From Lolium rigidum (taxonomy: Eukaryota > Streptophyta > Magnoliopsida > Poales > Poaceae), in contig NC_061508.1 of NCBI RefSeq assembly GCF_022539505.1, positions 266,358,736 to 266,422,735 on the forward strand: 64,000 bases of DNA. The letters run 5' to 3'. Positions within the stretch are counted from its first letter, which is position 1; each line of letters begins with the position of its first letter. This document shows positions 12,659 to 22,609 of the stretch, in pieces. The notes beneath the pieces were generated by a model. It saw only the letters and a program-made list of their open reading frames with translations. It did not search any database and was not told the origin of the DNA. A program made the position numbers and the translations under genes.

Positions 12659-14090
12659 GGGCATCGCCCACGCGCGGGCGCGGGATGGATCTAACCAGAC
12701 AAAAACGCGGCCCAGCGCGCGGATCCATCCCTAAAACGGACCACGGCGTCCGGGACGATCCAAACCCGGCCCAAATCTGGAACGAGTTTGCGTGGCCGCG
12801 GACGCCGATGGCTGCCCGCTCGCGTCCGTCCCTTGTCCGCTCCTGGCCCGCGTGTTATAGATATAAATAATTTTTTTCACTAAAAAGTACTCATTACATT
12901 TTTTTTAGTCTACTACTACTATCCTAATACGTACGGGGCCGGCGGCCTCGCCGGCGACTCCTCGCCGGCTCGCCGGCGGGGCCGTGGATTTCACTCGACG
13001 CGGGTGGCCTGTACGCGTGAGGATTCCACTCCAGCTTACGAGCTGGGTGGCGCGACGGAGGCCTTCATCCTCCTCCTTTCCATCTGCGCGCCTCGGGCGC
13101 GCTCGCGCTTCGCCTCCTGCGGCGGCATCATCCGCTTCCCGCATAGCTCCAACTCCTGCAGGGCGGCGCGTTTCACAGCAGTGCGCGCTTCCAGGCGGAC
13201 GCGACCGGCGGCCTAGGCCTCGTGGTTCTCGTTCCGCCGGCGCATGCGCTCTTGTCGGCCGCGCTCCGCCGACGCAGCAGCCTCCCGGGTGCGCCGCTCG
13301 GGCAAGGGCATCTGGATGAGGTGGCGGGCTGCTCGCATAGCGAGCAGCTCGTTCTTCTGGCCGAGGAGGTCGCCTAATTGGCGGCGACCGGCCCGGCAGG
13401 TGGCCTCGTGCTCCTTCGTCACGCGCGTGAGGTCGGCGAGACGCTCCTCAATGGCGGCGTTGATGTTCGACAGCGCGAGGTCCTCCTCGTCGATGGGCTC
13501 CTCCTCCTCCGCGGCCTCGTACCAGCCGTCCGCGGTCTCGTGCCAGCCGTCCGCGGCCGCCTCCACCATCTCCACGTCCCCTTCCTTCTTCGCCGCCGCC
13601 TCGGCAGCGACGCGGAGCGCCTCATCGTCGGTGACCCACCGCGAGTCCGCGCGCTCCTCCTCCTCCGTCCGCGGGAACCTGGCCCGGGCGGCGAGGGAGA
13701 GTTTGGCCCACGTGGCCTGCAGGGTGCGCGACATGGCGATGGAGAGGGCGCCGGATAAGGTGGAGGGGGAGAGGACGGCGGAGCGGGTGTGATGCGGTCT
13801 GTGAGACCGCCGCCGTCTTTTATAGCCGGCGGCCTGGCGGGAAACTTGGGCGCGAGCGCGCGCCAATGGCCTTTTCGCGCGCGCGGGAACCTTGGTGCGC
13901 GCGGGAACTTTCCCGCGCGTTCCACCGCCCACCATTGCTGACCCGTCGAGGCCTGCCATGGCGCAGCACCGCGCAATGAAGACGAACCACGTGGCGTCTT
14001 TTTGGGTCGGCGCGTTGGGCGCAGCGTGCGATCCAAACGGAACGGGCGCTTCATCGAGGGCGCGGAACGGGCGCGCCGGCGCCTAGCGGC
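12659..14090. mobile_element. PIF/Harbinger-like cargo element, right end uncertain (H1)
   Basis: The left end reads TAA then GGGCATCGCCCACGCG, a variant of the GGGCATCTCCAGC terminus seen at 39553. A GC-rich subterminal region follows, then a minus-strand cargo ORF with TATA box. I could not find a matching right terminus; GC-rich subterminal-like sequence continues to about 14090, so the right edge is approximate. No transposase is present. Confidence 0.45.
13213..13734 (-). CDS. Acidic, coiled-coil-like cargo protein in a transposon
   Basis: An intact 173-residue ORF starting MSRTLQATWAKLSL. An upstream in-frame extension to 13959 exists, but I chose this ATG because a TATA box (minus strand, about 13815-13824) lies about 85 bases upstream of it. 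The protein has an acidic middle with two near-identical ADGW(H/Y)E(T/A)A units (about residues 45-65), an EEEEPIDEEDL patch, then a Glu/Arg/Ala-rich half likely to form a coiled coil, and a basic end. I recognise no named domain. It is one of only two cargo genes in the window whose frame is open from start to stop. Base composition is very GC-rich compared with the LTR around it. Confidence 0.5.
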   Translation of the reverse strand: MSRTLQATWAKLSLAARARFPRTEEEERADSRWVTDDEALRVAAEAAAKKEGDVEMVEAAADGWHETADGWYEAAEEEEPIDEEDLALSNINAAIEERLADLTRVTKEHEATCRAGRRQLGDLLGQKNELLAMRAARHLIQMPLPERRTREAAASAERGRQERMRRRNENHEA

Positions 14091-14378
14091 ACGTCAGAAA
14101 CCGCGCGTGGGGGCCACCTTGGCAGTGACAGGAGGTGAAGGGTCGCATTAAAAACGACGCGTACTGGGCGGTCGTCGGCGTCAACCGAGGCGGTTCTGAC
14201 GAGGAGGCGACCGGACACGCGGCGTCCAGCCACCTCCCCCACGCGCCTTGAATGCACGTCCGCCGCCGTCCTTTAAAACCCCACCGACGGGCTGCTCTTC
14301 TCCCCCGTCGTCCAACCCTAGCCGCTGCCAAGCTCTCAAACGCCGCGCGACACTCCCACCACCACAAACACCTCGTCA

Positions 14379-14966
14379 TGGCGCACAATGCCGAGGCCGT
14401 GACGCACTCCGGTGCCGGTGTAGTTCAAGTTGCCGCACGGGTGGCATATCTCCAACGCCGGCTACGTCGTTACGCTGCCGCCGCCACCTGGATCGGAGAC
14501 GCGCGCCCTCATTGCCGAGAGACGGGCGCACATGACGCCGGTGGAGCGAAACCAGCCGGCGAACGCGCATAACAGCCCGGCGTTGTCGCGGCGCTTCCAA
14601 GACGAGCGCGACATCGAGCTCGCGCGCTCGGCCGGCTGTGATGTCGGTCACTTCAACTGCGTTGGTAGGCGGGCTTGGTGGCAAGGACGCGACGCTACCG
14701 GAGTATGGCTTCAGGCCGCGCATCCACGACCGCTTTCGCGTGCCTCTCTTCTACCCGCAGGCGCAATGCATGGTGTCGTAGGCGCAGGCGCTATGGAACC
14801 GGCAAGGATGACGGTATCAGGCAACTCGCACATCGGATCGTCGACACAGAGGAAGACGATGAGACGGATGATCCGAAGAGCCTAGAGTGTCGGAGATGGA
14901 TGAAGACATACCTGAACCACCAGTTGCTCCAACAGGAGGAACAAACGTGCTGCCCGTCGGTTACCT
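14379..14966 (+). pseudogene. Degenerate captured gene inside the MULE
   Basis: A CTTTAAAACC TATA-like motif (14271) and an AACCCTAGCCGC leader precede ATG at 14379. Coding-like sequence then moves between frames: a WHISNAGYVV stretch followed by a charged segment ending about 14660, then a PEYGFRPRIHDRFRVPLFYP stretch in another frame, then a stop and an acidic tail. At least two frameshifts and one stop break it. The arrangement is divergent from the ORF at 13213-13734. The product is unrecognised; the cassette could belong to the MULE or to a disrupted Harbinger-like element. Confidence 0.4.
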
Positions 14967-15353
14967 TAGAGCATCTCCAGTCGCGTCCCCCAAAGCGTCC
15001 CCCAAAGGGATTTGGGGCGCGCCGGACAGAAAATGCGTTCCAGCCGCGTCCCCCAAAGCCCTTTTTTGTCCGGCGCGCCCCTATACGGTGTCCGGCGCCC
15101 CGAGCCCGTCCCCGTCCCACAGGGGACGCACCGGGGACGCCGGACACAACGAGCGAGGCGGGGAGTGGCGGGGCCGACCCGTCGGCGGCACAATTAATTT
15201 AAACCTAACCGTCGCCTACCTCGCGACGGAAGTTGATTGGCGCGCAGCGGCGGTGCGGTTCCCGCAGAGGGCGCAGCGGCGACGCGTCCCGTCGCGCCTA
15301 GCTCTGCGTGCCGGCGTTAATGAGCGCCACCGCTCCTCCGCCTCCCTCCGGCC

Positions 15354-15361
15354 TATAAAAG
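15354..15361 (+). promoter_or_regulatory. TATA box of the B3 cargo gene
   Basis: TATAAAAG lies 98 bases before the cargo ATG (15452). It is followed by a pyrimidine-rich leader with two AAACCCTAG boxes (about 15393 and 15412), a sequence type common in leaders of plant housekeeping genes. A homologous layout precedes the cargo genes at 40533 and 55238. Confidence 0.6.
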
Positions 15362-15451
15362 GGGCGCCTCTCATCGTCCCTCTCACACACAAACCCTAGC
15401 GCCTCTCTCCCAAACCCTAGCCGCCACCATCTCTCAACAAGACTCGACGCT

Positions 15452-16003
15452 ATGTCTGGTAGAGGCGGAGGCCGACCTCGCGGCCGTGGTCGTGGTCGTG
15501 GCCGCGGCATAGCTGAACGCTCGCCGTCGCCTCCCACGCCGTCGTCTTCATCGTCGGAGATGGACGTGGAGCCGGACGTCCTGTTCGAGTTCGTCCACGT
15601 CCTCAAGAGGCGACCCGCGCGGCATCCAGAGGCTGCCGGACTCCTTCGCCGAGTACGTCGGCGGCGTACGCCCGCGCACGATGCATCTGCGGGAGCATTC
15701 GTGCGGCTACTGCCGGTGGATCGTCAACGCGATCTACGACGCGCGCGGCAAGATGTACCTCAACATCGGCTGGGAGAAGTTCGCGCGCCACCACAGCCTC
15801 GAAGCCGGCTTCATCCTCGTGTTCTCCTACTTCGGCAACAGGGACATGAGCGTCAAGGTCTTCGACGAGAGGCGGCTGCCTCCGGGACTACCACGGCGAC
15901 GGGGACTCCCACGGCGAGCAGCACCGACGAGGAGGACGTCTGAGTGTTGTTTCTTCGCAGCGAATACGTGCACGGAGGTTTCTGCCTGTTCGCCTCATCG
16001 GTA
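15452..16003 (+). pseudogene. B3 DNA-binding-domain-like cargo gene, frameshifted
   Basis: The N-terminus is an RG-repeat tail (MSGRGGGRPRGRGRGRG) followed by a Ser/Pro and acidic linker. After a one-base shift near 15608-15612 the frame continues with IQRLPDSFAEYVGGVRP and then a B3-like core containing KMYLNIGWEKFARHHSLEAG, ILVFSYFG and VKVFDE. B3 is a plant-specific DNA-binding fold; the GW-x2-FA-x2-H/D-x-LE-x-G and F-x-Y/F-x-G signatures match it. The closest relative in the window is the gene at 40046-40533. A second frame change near 15870 disturbs the C-terminus, so this copy is probably non-functional. Confidence 0.75.
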
Positions 16004-16607
16004 GAACCAACAAGGGCACCATCCTCCCGCTGGATTTTCCAGTTTAGGTGACTGGGTGTGCCCTCGAGTGTTCTTTCTTAGCAGCGAACACAGAAAACCT
16101 TCGATGCACGGCCTAGTTAGGTTTAGTTTCTTTGCAATATTTTATATTTGTGTCCACCATGGTTCAAACTATGTATTAGTTTGTGGAAAACCATGTTCCA
16201 AACTATGTCTTCGTGTAAACCACGTTCCCAATTATGTATTAGTTTGTGAAAATTGAAATAAAAATGCCAAGAAAAATTATTTTAAATGTTTGGGGGCGGC
16301 GTTTGGGGGACGCGGCTGGGGAGCGACGTCCCCCAAACGCGGCACGAACGAAACACGTCCCCCAAACGCTCGATCCGGCGCGGTTTGGGGGACGGTTTGG
16401 GGGACGCGACTAGAGATGCTCTTACAAGTTGTGCCATGGTGTTTGTTTGCCGGTCCAGAAAATTTATGAACGGCTGTACTATCTAGGAATCACGGGCCTC
16501 ACGGCAACAACCACATTTATAAGCTCCACAGTTGTGGGCCAGTGGTACTGTGCATAAAAGAAAGAAGGGTCAAATACCTGAGAGAAATACAACTGCTGTT
16601 GTCGATC

Positions 16608-17068
16608 TGGCTAATAACCATTGGTCTGGGCTGAGGGAGCATCTAGACTCGGGAGCCAAAGTGAATATCCGGTTATGTAATTGATCAATAGAACTTCTAT
16701 TATTGTAATGAGACTGGATCATGTGATCCTTTATTTGTAAGACGATTATGTGTTGTAATGAATGATGTGTTGTGATATCAATCTATTATGTCTCGCAAAA
16801 ACAATATTCCTGGGATTGCGAGGAATGGCATAATAGGCATCTGGACTTAAAAATCCGGGTGTTGACATCAAACCTGATACCTTCTTTGGGGACACAGGGC
16901 ACAAATCTGAAATGCAATTCAAGGAACGTAATATTTCTGTAACTTGCCTGCAAACTTGGCCTTGCAGCAATAACCGGATATTCACTTTGGCTAATAACCA
17001 TTGGTCTGGGCTGAAGGTTTATTTTTTTATCCCTGATATTTCTGTAACTTGCCTGCAAACTTGGCCTT
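16608..17068. repeat. Patchwork of short direct and inverted copies at the retrotransposon 3' edge
   Basis: Bases 16608-16634 recur directly at 16988-17014 (27 identical). Bases 16655-16676, which span the MULE/LTR junction, recur inverted at 16970-16991 (22 identical). Bases 16931-16963 recur directly at 17036-17068 (33 identical). The inverted and direct pieces overlap at TGGC. This looks like filler DNA from template switching during break repair after the MULE arrived. Confidence 0.8.
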
Positions 17069-20000
17069 TTTTCAGACATCATAAATACTGAAAACAACAA
17101 TGCATCAATTCTATATATTTAGTGACACACCAACTCATAGATCTTTTGTGCTCTAGTTTTGTAATGTATAAGACTGCAGATGAACAAATTCTATAAACCA
17201 GGAAGGGAGCCTTGCAGCAATAGAGATGAAAGTAATTGTAAGAAACAGCTAGGTCTAGCAAAACAATCTACCAAAAAAGTAATTGTAAGAAATTAAATAA
17301 ACCAAGTAAACATAAATCAAGAGAAGGATAAAGAAAAATAGTACACATGTAATATATTAGCGGAAATAACGTCTACGTAACCCGTAAGATGGAAATTACA
17401 ACAATCAGATCAGGAAAATGTTGAAATTGAGTATACACCATGATAATGATTAAATGGTGTTTTGGGACAAACCAATGTTATAGTGAACAACCAATTGCCC
17501 ATATAAGTTTCAGAGTCAATAATGGACACATAAATGCGTTGCCTTTACCTAGATATCATACCTTCCTTTTGAACAAAGCACCAACATCACGAAATAAAAG
17601 TCAGGCTTCTCCTTTTTTTTAACCTGCTTGATATACATAGAACAGTATAAACAGAGCATCAAGACAATATAGATTGAAAATGAGCAACATATATTATGGC
17701 CAGCCTACTCGTCCGGCTTCCTCCCAAACGACATGCACGACAGCTCTTCTAGGCGACGGCACGGCACGCATCAGCTCCTCCCAGCAGCATGACATGCATC
17801 ATGCATCAATTGACATGATAGCATCAAAAAGAATCCCTTTTATATATCAGTGGTAAGACATTTCAGATAAATGTAGCATCTAGAATAAATAGGAAGTATA
17901 AGAAGAAGAAAACTTATAGCTTGCAGATAGTTTCAGATTGCAAACTTGCTCTCAAATACCCAAACAATGCTGGAAAATGAATACATTGGAAAGATAATGA
18001 AGAATAAAACCTGCAACTTGTAGGTACTCTCATATGGCAAACTTCCTACCAGCTCCCAATACGACGCTGCAAAATGAAACAATTGTCGTATTAGCAATCC
18101 AAAATCAAGGATCATGGTCCAGAAATTATAAAACTAAGAAAGCAAACAATATAGGTATATACTGTAAATATCATGAGAAGGGAAATACATTTTGGGATGC
18201 TTTGCTCCTATTGAAATGTTAGCCCTGCCTGGAAAGCATTGATGCCAAGAATATGGTTGTTGATTAGCAGCAGCGAGCTCAGATGCCACTCAAGCCCTTC
18301 TTGCCTACAGGAAAATAAAATAAAGCAGTTGTTAATTCCCAGTGAGGTATAAATTATAGTGAAGGTACTAATGAATACATCAAGAAACAGCACATGCCCT
18401 TCCTCTTCCTCAAAATAAATAACAACCAACATAGGACATTGCAATTTATAAATTTAAAGAGGAAAACAAACATTGGAGTGCAGAATGTCTACTCTTCAAA
18501 TTTAATGATCATTCTACAAAAATTAGAGTACATTCCATTGCTCACCATTTTTACTGTCTCAATGGTATTTTAGAGTAGACAATTGCTCACCATACTATGC
18601 ATAATGGGAGAAACTGGAAAGAAACATAGATTAATTACTAACGCTAACCTAATCTAGCCAATTTACATTCAGAAGAAGGATCAAATGGGCCATTATCAGA
18701 TCAACCGAACCTGAAATCCACCATGAGTCATGCAAACATTAGGTAAAGCATTTAATACAATCAGGTTTTCAAATTAGATAACTATAAATTATCCGTATAA
18801 GCCAAGAGAGCACTCCATTAGTCATAGAGTATGCATACATCTTCCAGAAGAAGAGGCAGAGGACTACTTGAGGCCAGTTTATCATCATTACTGTAATCTG
18901 CACATATCAGAGCACATTAAATTCGTAGAAAAAATATAAACTCCATACTATATCTGAACTAATGCGAGAATATCAAGTAGATTTTTATAGATAAACACCT
19001 GAAAGAGTTCTATATGCCTGAACTACACCTGTGATACTTGAGGTCACTTGATTTATATCTGAACCATATTATATCTGAACTACTTGAGGCCACTCGAGCT
19101 ACTTGTCGAAATGAAATAAGAATTACATTCAAATGATCTTACGGAATCAGCAATGCAAGTACTCCAATACAGAAAAATAGAAAACAATTGAGAAGAAAAA
19201 AAATCCAAAGAGGAAGAAAATAAAGTCAAAAGTGCTCCAATGAGAATTGTGGTCACCTAGCTCTAATGCTTCTTAGTTTTTCTTTCTCGTCGTAGCTGGA
19301 GGATCATTAGAAAGCTCAGTGCTGCAGAAGAAAACCATTGGTGATTACATACTGCAACTGTATAGAATCAACATATACCAAAATTGTTACTCAAGCTTTA
19401 CCGTGATTAATGCTCTGGCTGACACCACGATGGTCAGGAAATGCCTTATAAGCAAATGAGAGGGCGGTATACCTTGGTTCCAACATCCTCATCCTTCTTT
19501 GGGGCAACAACAGTCTACACTCCTCCTGTGATTAGGTAAAGGTTAAATTGCCTATACATGATCAATGGTACACTGTCATATAGTTTTGTTCAATTAGAAT
19601 AAAATGTGTGATAAAAGACTGATACAATGTGATTCGATCTACACATGAAAATTGAGAAATTTGTGTGCGGCAAATATTGGGATGGAAACATATATACCTT
19701 CACATCCTAGGAAATGCTGAAAAGGGCTTTGCACACATATTGCATCGCAATGGATACATCAGGAGTCCCTAAAAATTACAAACCAGTAGAGAGAATCAGA
19801 AAATTAATTTGAGAATGGAGAAATAAAGCTCCACCCATAGACTGGCCTCTGACCGAAATCATGCGGGCTCTGTGTCATGGGATTCAGAGCTCATACTGCA
19901 ACTATATAGAATCAACATATACAAAAAAATTTACTCAAGCTTTACCGTGATTAATGCTCTGGCTAACACAATGATAGTCAGGAAATGCCTTATAAGCAAA

Positions 20001-21900
20001 TGAGTGGGCGGTATACCTTGGTTCCGACATCCTCATCCTTCTGTGGGGCAACAGCAGTCTACAGTTCTACACTCCTCCTGTGATTAGGTAAATGTTAAAT
20101 TGCCTATACATGATCAATGGTACACTATCATATAGTTTAGTCCAATTAGAATAAAAGGTGTGATTGTTGGCAACTTCTATGATGGAAAACAAAATGCCAA
20201 ATAAATTGCCTATACAGGATCAATGGTACACTTTTGGATAAACCTAAATAAGGAAATAAAATGCCAAATAAAAAATCAATTGTTGGCAACTTCTATGATG
20301 GAAAATTAATATTGCACGTGTACCAACTCTATTATTAGAGTACAAAAAGATAGAAGATTCAAGTGGAGGAAGAAAAAACTTACATGATTTAGCTGATGCT
20401 TCCCTCACATATATGAGTAAGAGAAGGATGAGTTGTCACTATTCTGCACCTTCTTCCATTCATACAACATCCTACAGTCATGAAGCAACAAAGCCAAGCT
20501 AAGTATGGTTTTTACCATGAAGAGAGAAACAAGGAGAGGAACAACATCTGTTCTGACCAGGACCAAACGTAGTAGAAAAACAGGGCAATTGTAGACAACA
20601 TCTTGCTAGTCGTTGGTGTAGGAATCTACAGGTCATACTGTAGAAGAACCGAGTAGACAAATTGGAGTCGAATGGACTGAGCTTACCTGGAGGCTGTTAT
20701 CTAGATGTGGTGAGATGCCCTGTTGCTGATCACCGCAATACCCAACATCAACCACTTCCAGAACCTTGCCCTCTTCTGCCTTCTCCACCTGCAAGCTGAC
20801 GGTGAGTCCGCAACACCTATCCTTGGCTCCGCGACCTCGTTCATCTTGACAAATCTGTACAAAATTTGGAGCACTGATTCAATACTAAAAATCATTTGAG
20901 AAGCGCTAGTAGGAAACCTAAGCTATTTGTACACAAATGATGAATCTGTCTGCAGCAAGGTATATGTAATGCGTGAGTTCCAAAAAAAAATCTAGCACCT
21001 ATATGTTCCCAGGAATCTAGTACATACATGTTCCCAAAACCGTTGATCTATTTAGCAGATAAAAACGCGCACATCCAATTCACATAACAGAGAGAGGGTT
21101 ATACAAAAGTAGAGTAGGAGAAGGGGCAGTGTGAGGGATGTATGAGAGGATGCTCACCTTGGGTCGTAGGTTTCACCCTAGGGTTTGGCGATGGCGACAT
21201 GAACGACTATGTTGATGCCGTCCTTCTGTCCCCATAGAGGACGAGGTGTCACGATGGAGAGGAAGAGCCAGGACGGCCACCAGCCGCCAGCCAAGAGGAT
21301 GGGGATGGAAGCTGATCCTTGCCTGCAGTTTCGCCGCAAGTTCCTCCACGTCGAGCTCCACCTCCTCACCTATGGCGCCCTGGTTCCCTCTAACTCTCCC
21401 TGCTCTAGCTAGTGGGAAGACCGGCGGAGGAGGAAGAGCCGGAGCTAGAAGCACGGATTGGGGGAGAGATGGAGGCAGAGATAGGAGGAGAGATGGAGAC
21501 GTGATTGGGGGGAGATGGAGGCGACTTTCCCGAGGCGGCGCGCTAGGGTTTCACCCGCCGATGCAGCCGCGCCGGCGACCTGATGCAGCGGCTGCTGCTC
21601 ACCACGGAGCTCCTGCTCGGCAAGCGCTCGCTCCATGTGTCCTTCTGCTGCTCCCGCTCGGCAAGCGCTCGCCCCATGGTGTCCGTCTGCTGCTCGCCCG
21701 GCGAGGCGGCCGGCACGTGGAGGAGATCCGCTGACGGCGCCATGGGTTGCTCACTGGCGAGGTGGAGATTTGGAGGAGGATGTGGAGAGATTGGGGGACG
21801 AGAGAGAGTAGGGGATTGGGGGGAGACGAGAGAGGAGGGGATTGGGGGAGACGACCCGGAGGAGACTCCCTACGTTTTTTTTCCTCCTTCTAAGCAAATC
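17069..21900 (-). other. Possible multi-exon transcription unit, product unknown
   Basis: AT-rich sequence with scattered exon-like pieces reads on the minus strand from a GC-rich, CT-rich leader (about 21900-21745) with an ATG at 21743 and an AAACCCTAG box at about 21545. Coding-looking pieces include 20694-20793 (VEKAEEGKVLEVVDVGY, ending at a CAG/GTAAGC donor) and 17710-17790 (PSPRRAVVHVVWEEAGR). The ATG at 21743 opens a frame of only 66 codons, and no conserved domain was recognised. It could be a decayed gene or a noncoding transcript. The gypsy element lies at its 3' side. Confidence 0.3.
19348..20164. repeat. Direct duplication of about 267 bp, 544 bp apart
   Basis: Bases 19348-19613 match 19892-20162 with scattered differences. 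Both copies keep a minus-strand VAP(K/Q)KDEDVGTK reading followed by an AAG/GTATAC donor-like site, although a stop sits just upstream in that frame. A partial third copy of the 5' end (about 20208-20232) and a second short duplication (20164-20189 and 20280-20305) follow. Confidence 0.8.
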
Positions 21901-22114
21901 ATATCTTGACGCGTGGTCTAATCGGTGAGACGCAAACGAGCCATCGGCCAGCCCCGGCGCGCGACGTGCTCAACGTGGATAGCCTCTCCATGCCCCATGG
22001 GAGTGCAACAATTATACCTTTAGATGAAGTATTTTTTTAAATCGAATTTATTCAAACTTGTTATATATTAATGAATTTGAACGAAATTCGATGAAATTTA
22101 AAACTAAAACTAAT

Positions 22115-22389
22115 CTAGTAGTACTTGTGGTGCCCAGAGGGGTCGTAGTACTTGTGAAAGTTGTATGTGCTGTCTTCGATGACGTCCTGCTTACCGCACT
22201 TGTCAGGCTCGTTGACGGACTCGTCGGCGGGCTCGTCCTTCACCGCGCCGATGGGGCTAGTTAAATGTCCAGCGTGGATGGCCACGCAGCCATGCGCGAC
22301 CAGACGCTTCACTGCGCCGTCTGGAAAATCCACGAGGCCACTATCGTCGCTTGACCAGAGGTAGGCGACGGTTTTTGGACTTTCGTGTC
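22115..22389 (-). pseudogene. Acidic C-terminal cargo-gene fragment
   Basis: A minus-strand frame begins after a stop near 22390 and runs about 90 codons to a stop at 22115. It contains TVAYLWSSDDSGLVDFPD, a GHLTSPIGAVKDEPADES stretch and a Tyr/His-rich end (FHKYYDPSGHHKYY). No upstream start or promoter is seen, so it is probably the 3' part of a cargo gene of the truncated element. No domain is recognised. Confidence 0.4.
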
Positions 22390-22606
22390 AATGACGTGTT
22401 GGGCCCGCCACTCGCGACGTGGTTTCGCGCTCTGTCCGGCGCGCCCGAAGCGTTCCATGAGGAGCGGGGACGGGCTCGGAGCTGAAAAGCGTATTGGGTC
22501 GCGTCGGACGAAAAGAGCCTTTGGAGGCGCGATTGGGGCCGGTTAAATGTCCGGCGCGCCTCAAAAACCATTGGGGGCACTTTGGGGGATGTGACCGGAG
22601 ATGCTC
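22115..22606 (-). mobile_element. PIF/Harbinger-like fragment, left end lost (H6)
   Basis: The right end reads GGGGGATGTGACCGGAGATGCTC followed by TAA (22607-22609), matching the ends of H2 and H7. GC-rich subterminal sequence with GGCGCGCC motifs precedes it. The left terminus was not found; cargo-like sequence extends left to at least 22115. The TAA matches the sequence at the corresponding place of the related LINE copy (about 27145), supporting insertion into that LINE. Confidence 0.55.
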
Positions 22607-22609
22607 TAA

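Larger units (their letters stand above)
14969..16421 (+). mobile_element. PIF/Harbinger-like element carrying a B3-type gene (H2)
   Basis: TTA duplications (14966-14968 and 16422-16424) flank inverted ends GAGCATCTCCAGTCGCGTCC and GGACGCGACTAGAGATGCTC. Three-base TTA target sites are typical of PIF/Harbinger. Subterminal regions are full of CCCCCAAA repeats. The 1453-bp interior holds a promoter and a B3-like gene but no transposase, so the element is non-autonomous. Confidence 0.8.
12130..16671. mobile_element. Mutator-like (MULE) insertion in the 3' LTR
   Basis: The insertion is flanked by a perfect 9-bp duplication GTTATGTAA (12121-12129 and 16672-16680); 9 bp is characteristic of Mutator-like elements. 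The ends share an inverted TTTGGCTCCCGRGT core (left near 12141, right near 16650). No transposase was found. Inside are Harbinger-like material and cargo-type ORFs on both strands, so this is a non-autonomous or Pack-MULE-like element that was itself invaded, or one that captured gene fragments. Being inside the LTR, it is younger than the retrotransposon. Confidence 0.8.
9..16867 (+). mobile_element. Non-autonomous Ty3/gypsy-type LTR retrotransposon, gag-only, about 5-kb LTRs
   Basis: Two long direct repeats (9-5040 and 7297-16867) flank a 2.26-kb internal region with a Met-tRNA-type primer site just after the left LTR and a polypurine tract just before the right LTR. Both LTRs begin TGTAACATCCC and end GTTGACA. 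The flanking 5 bases are TCAAG (4-8) and TCAAA (16868-16872), a target duplication with one mismatch. After removing the MULE nested in the 3' LTR the LTRs are about 5032 and 5021 bases and read nearly identical by eye, so the insertion is fairly young. The internal region has an extra ORF and a damaged gag but no protease, reverse transcriptase or integrase, so mobility would need pol proteins from a partner. It resembles LARD-like elements; I do not assign a family name. Confidence 0.9.
7297..16867 (+). repeat. 3' LTR, interrupted by a MULE
   Basis: Matches the 5' LTR from 7297 to 12129 and again from 16672 to 16867. The interruption is the MULE at 12130-16671 plus one copy of its 9-bp duplication. 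Differences from the 5' LTR are scattered single bases and small indels, for example around 8607-8615 and 9526-9540. Confidence 0.9.

Noticed and set aside
13213..13959. Longer 248-codon start for the cargo ORF
   Set aside because: The extra 75 codons lie upstream of the TATA box at about 13815-13824 and are Arg/Ala-rich low complexity.
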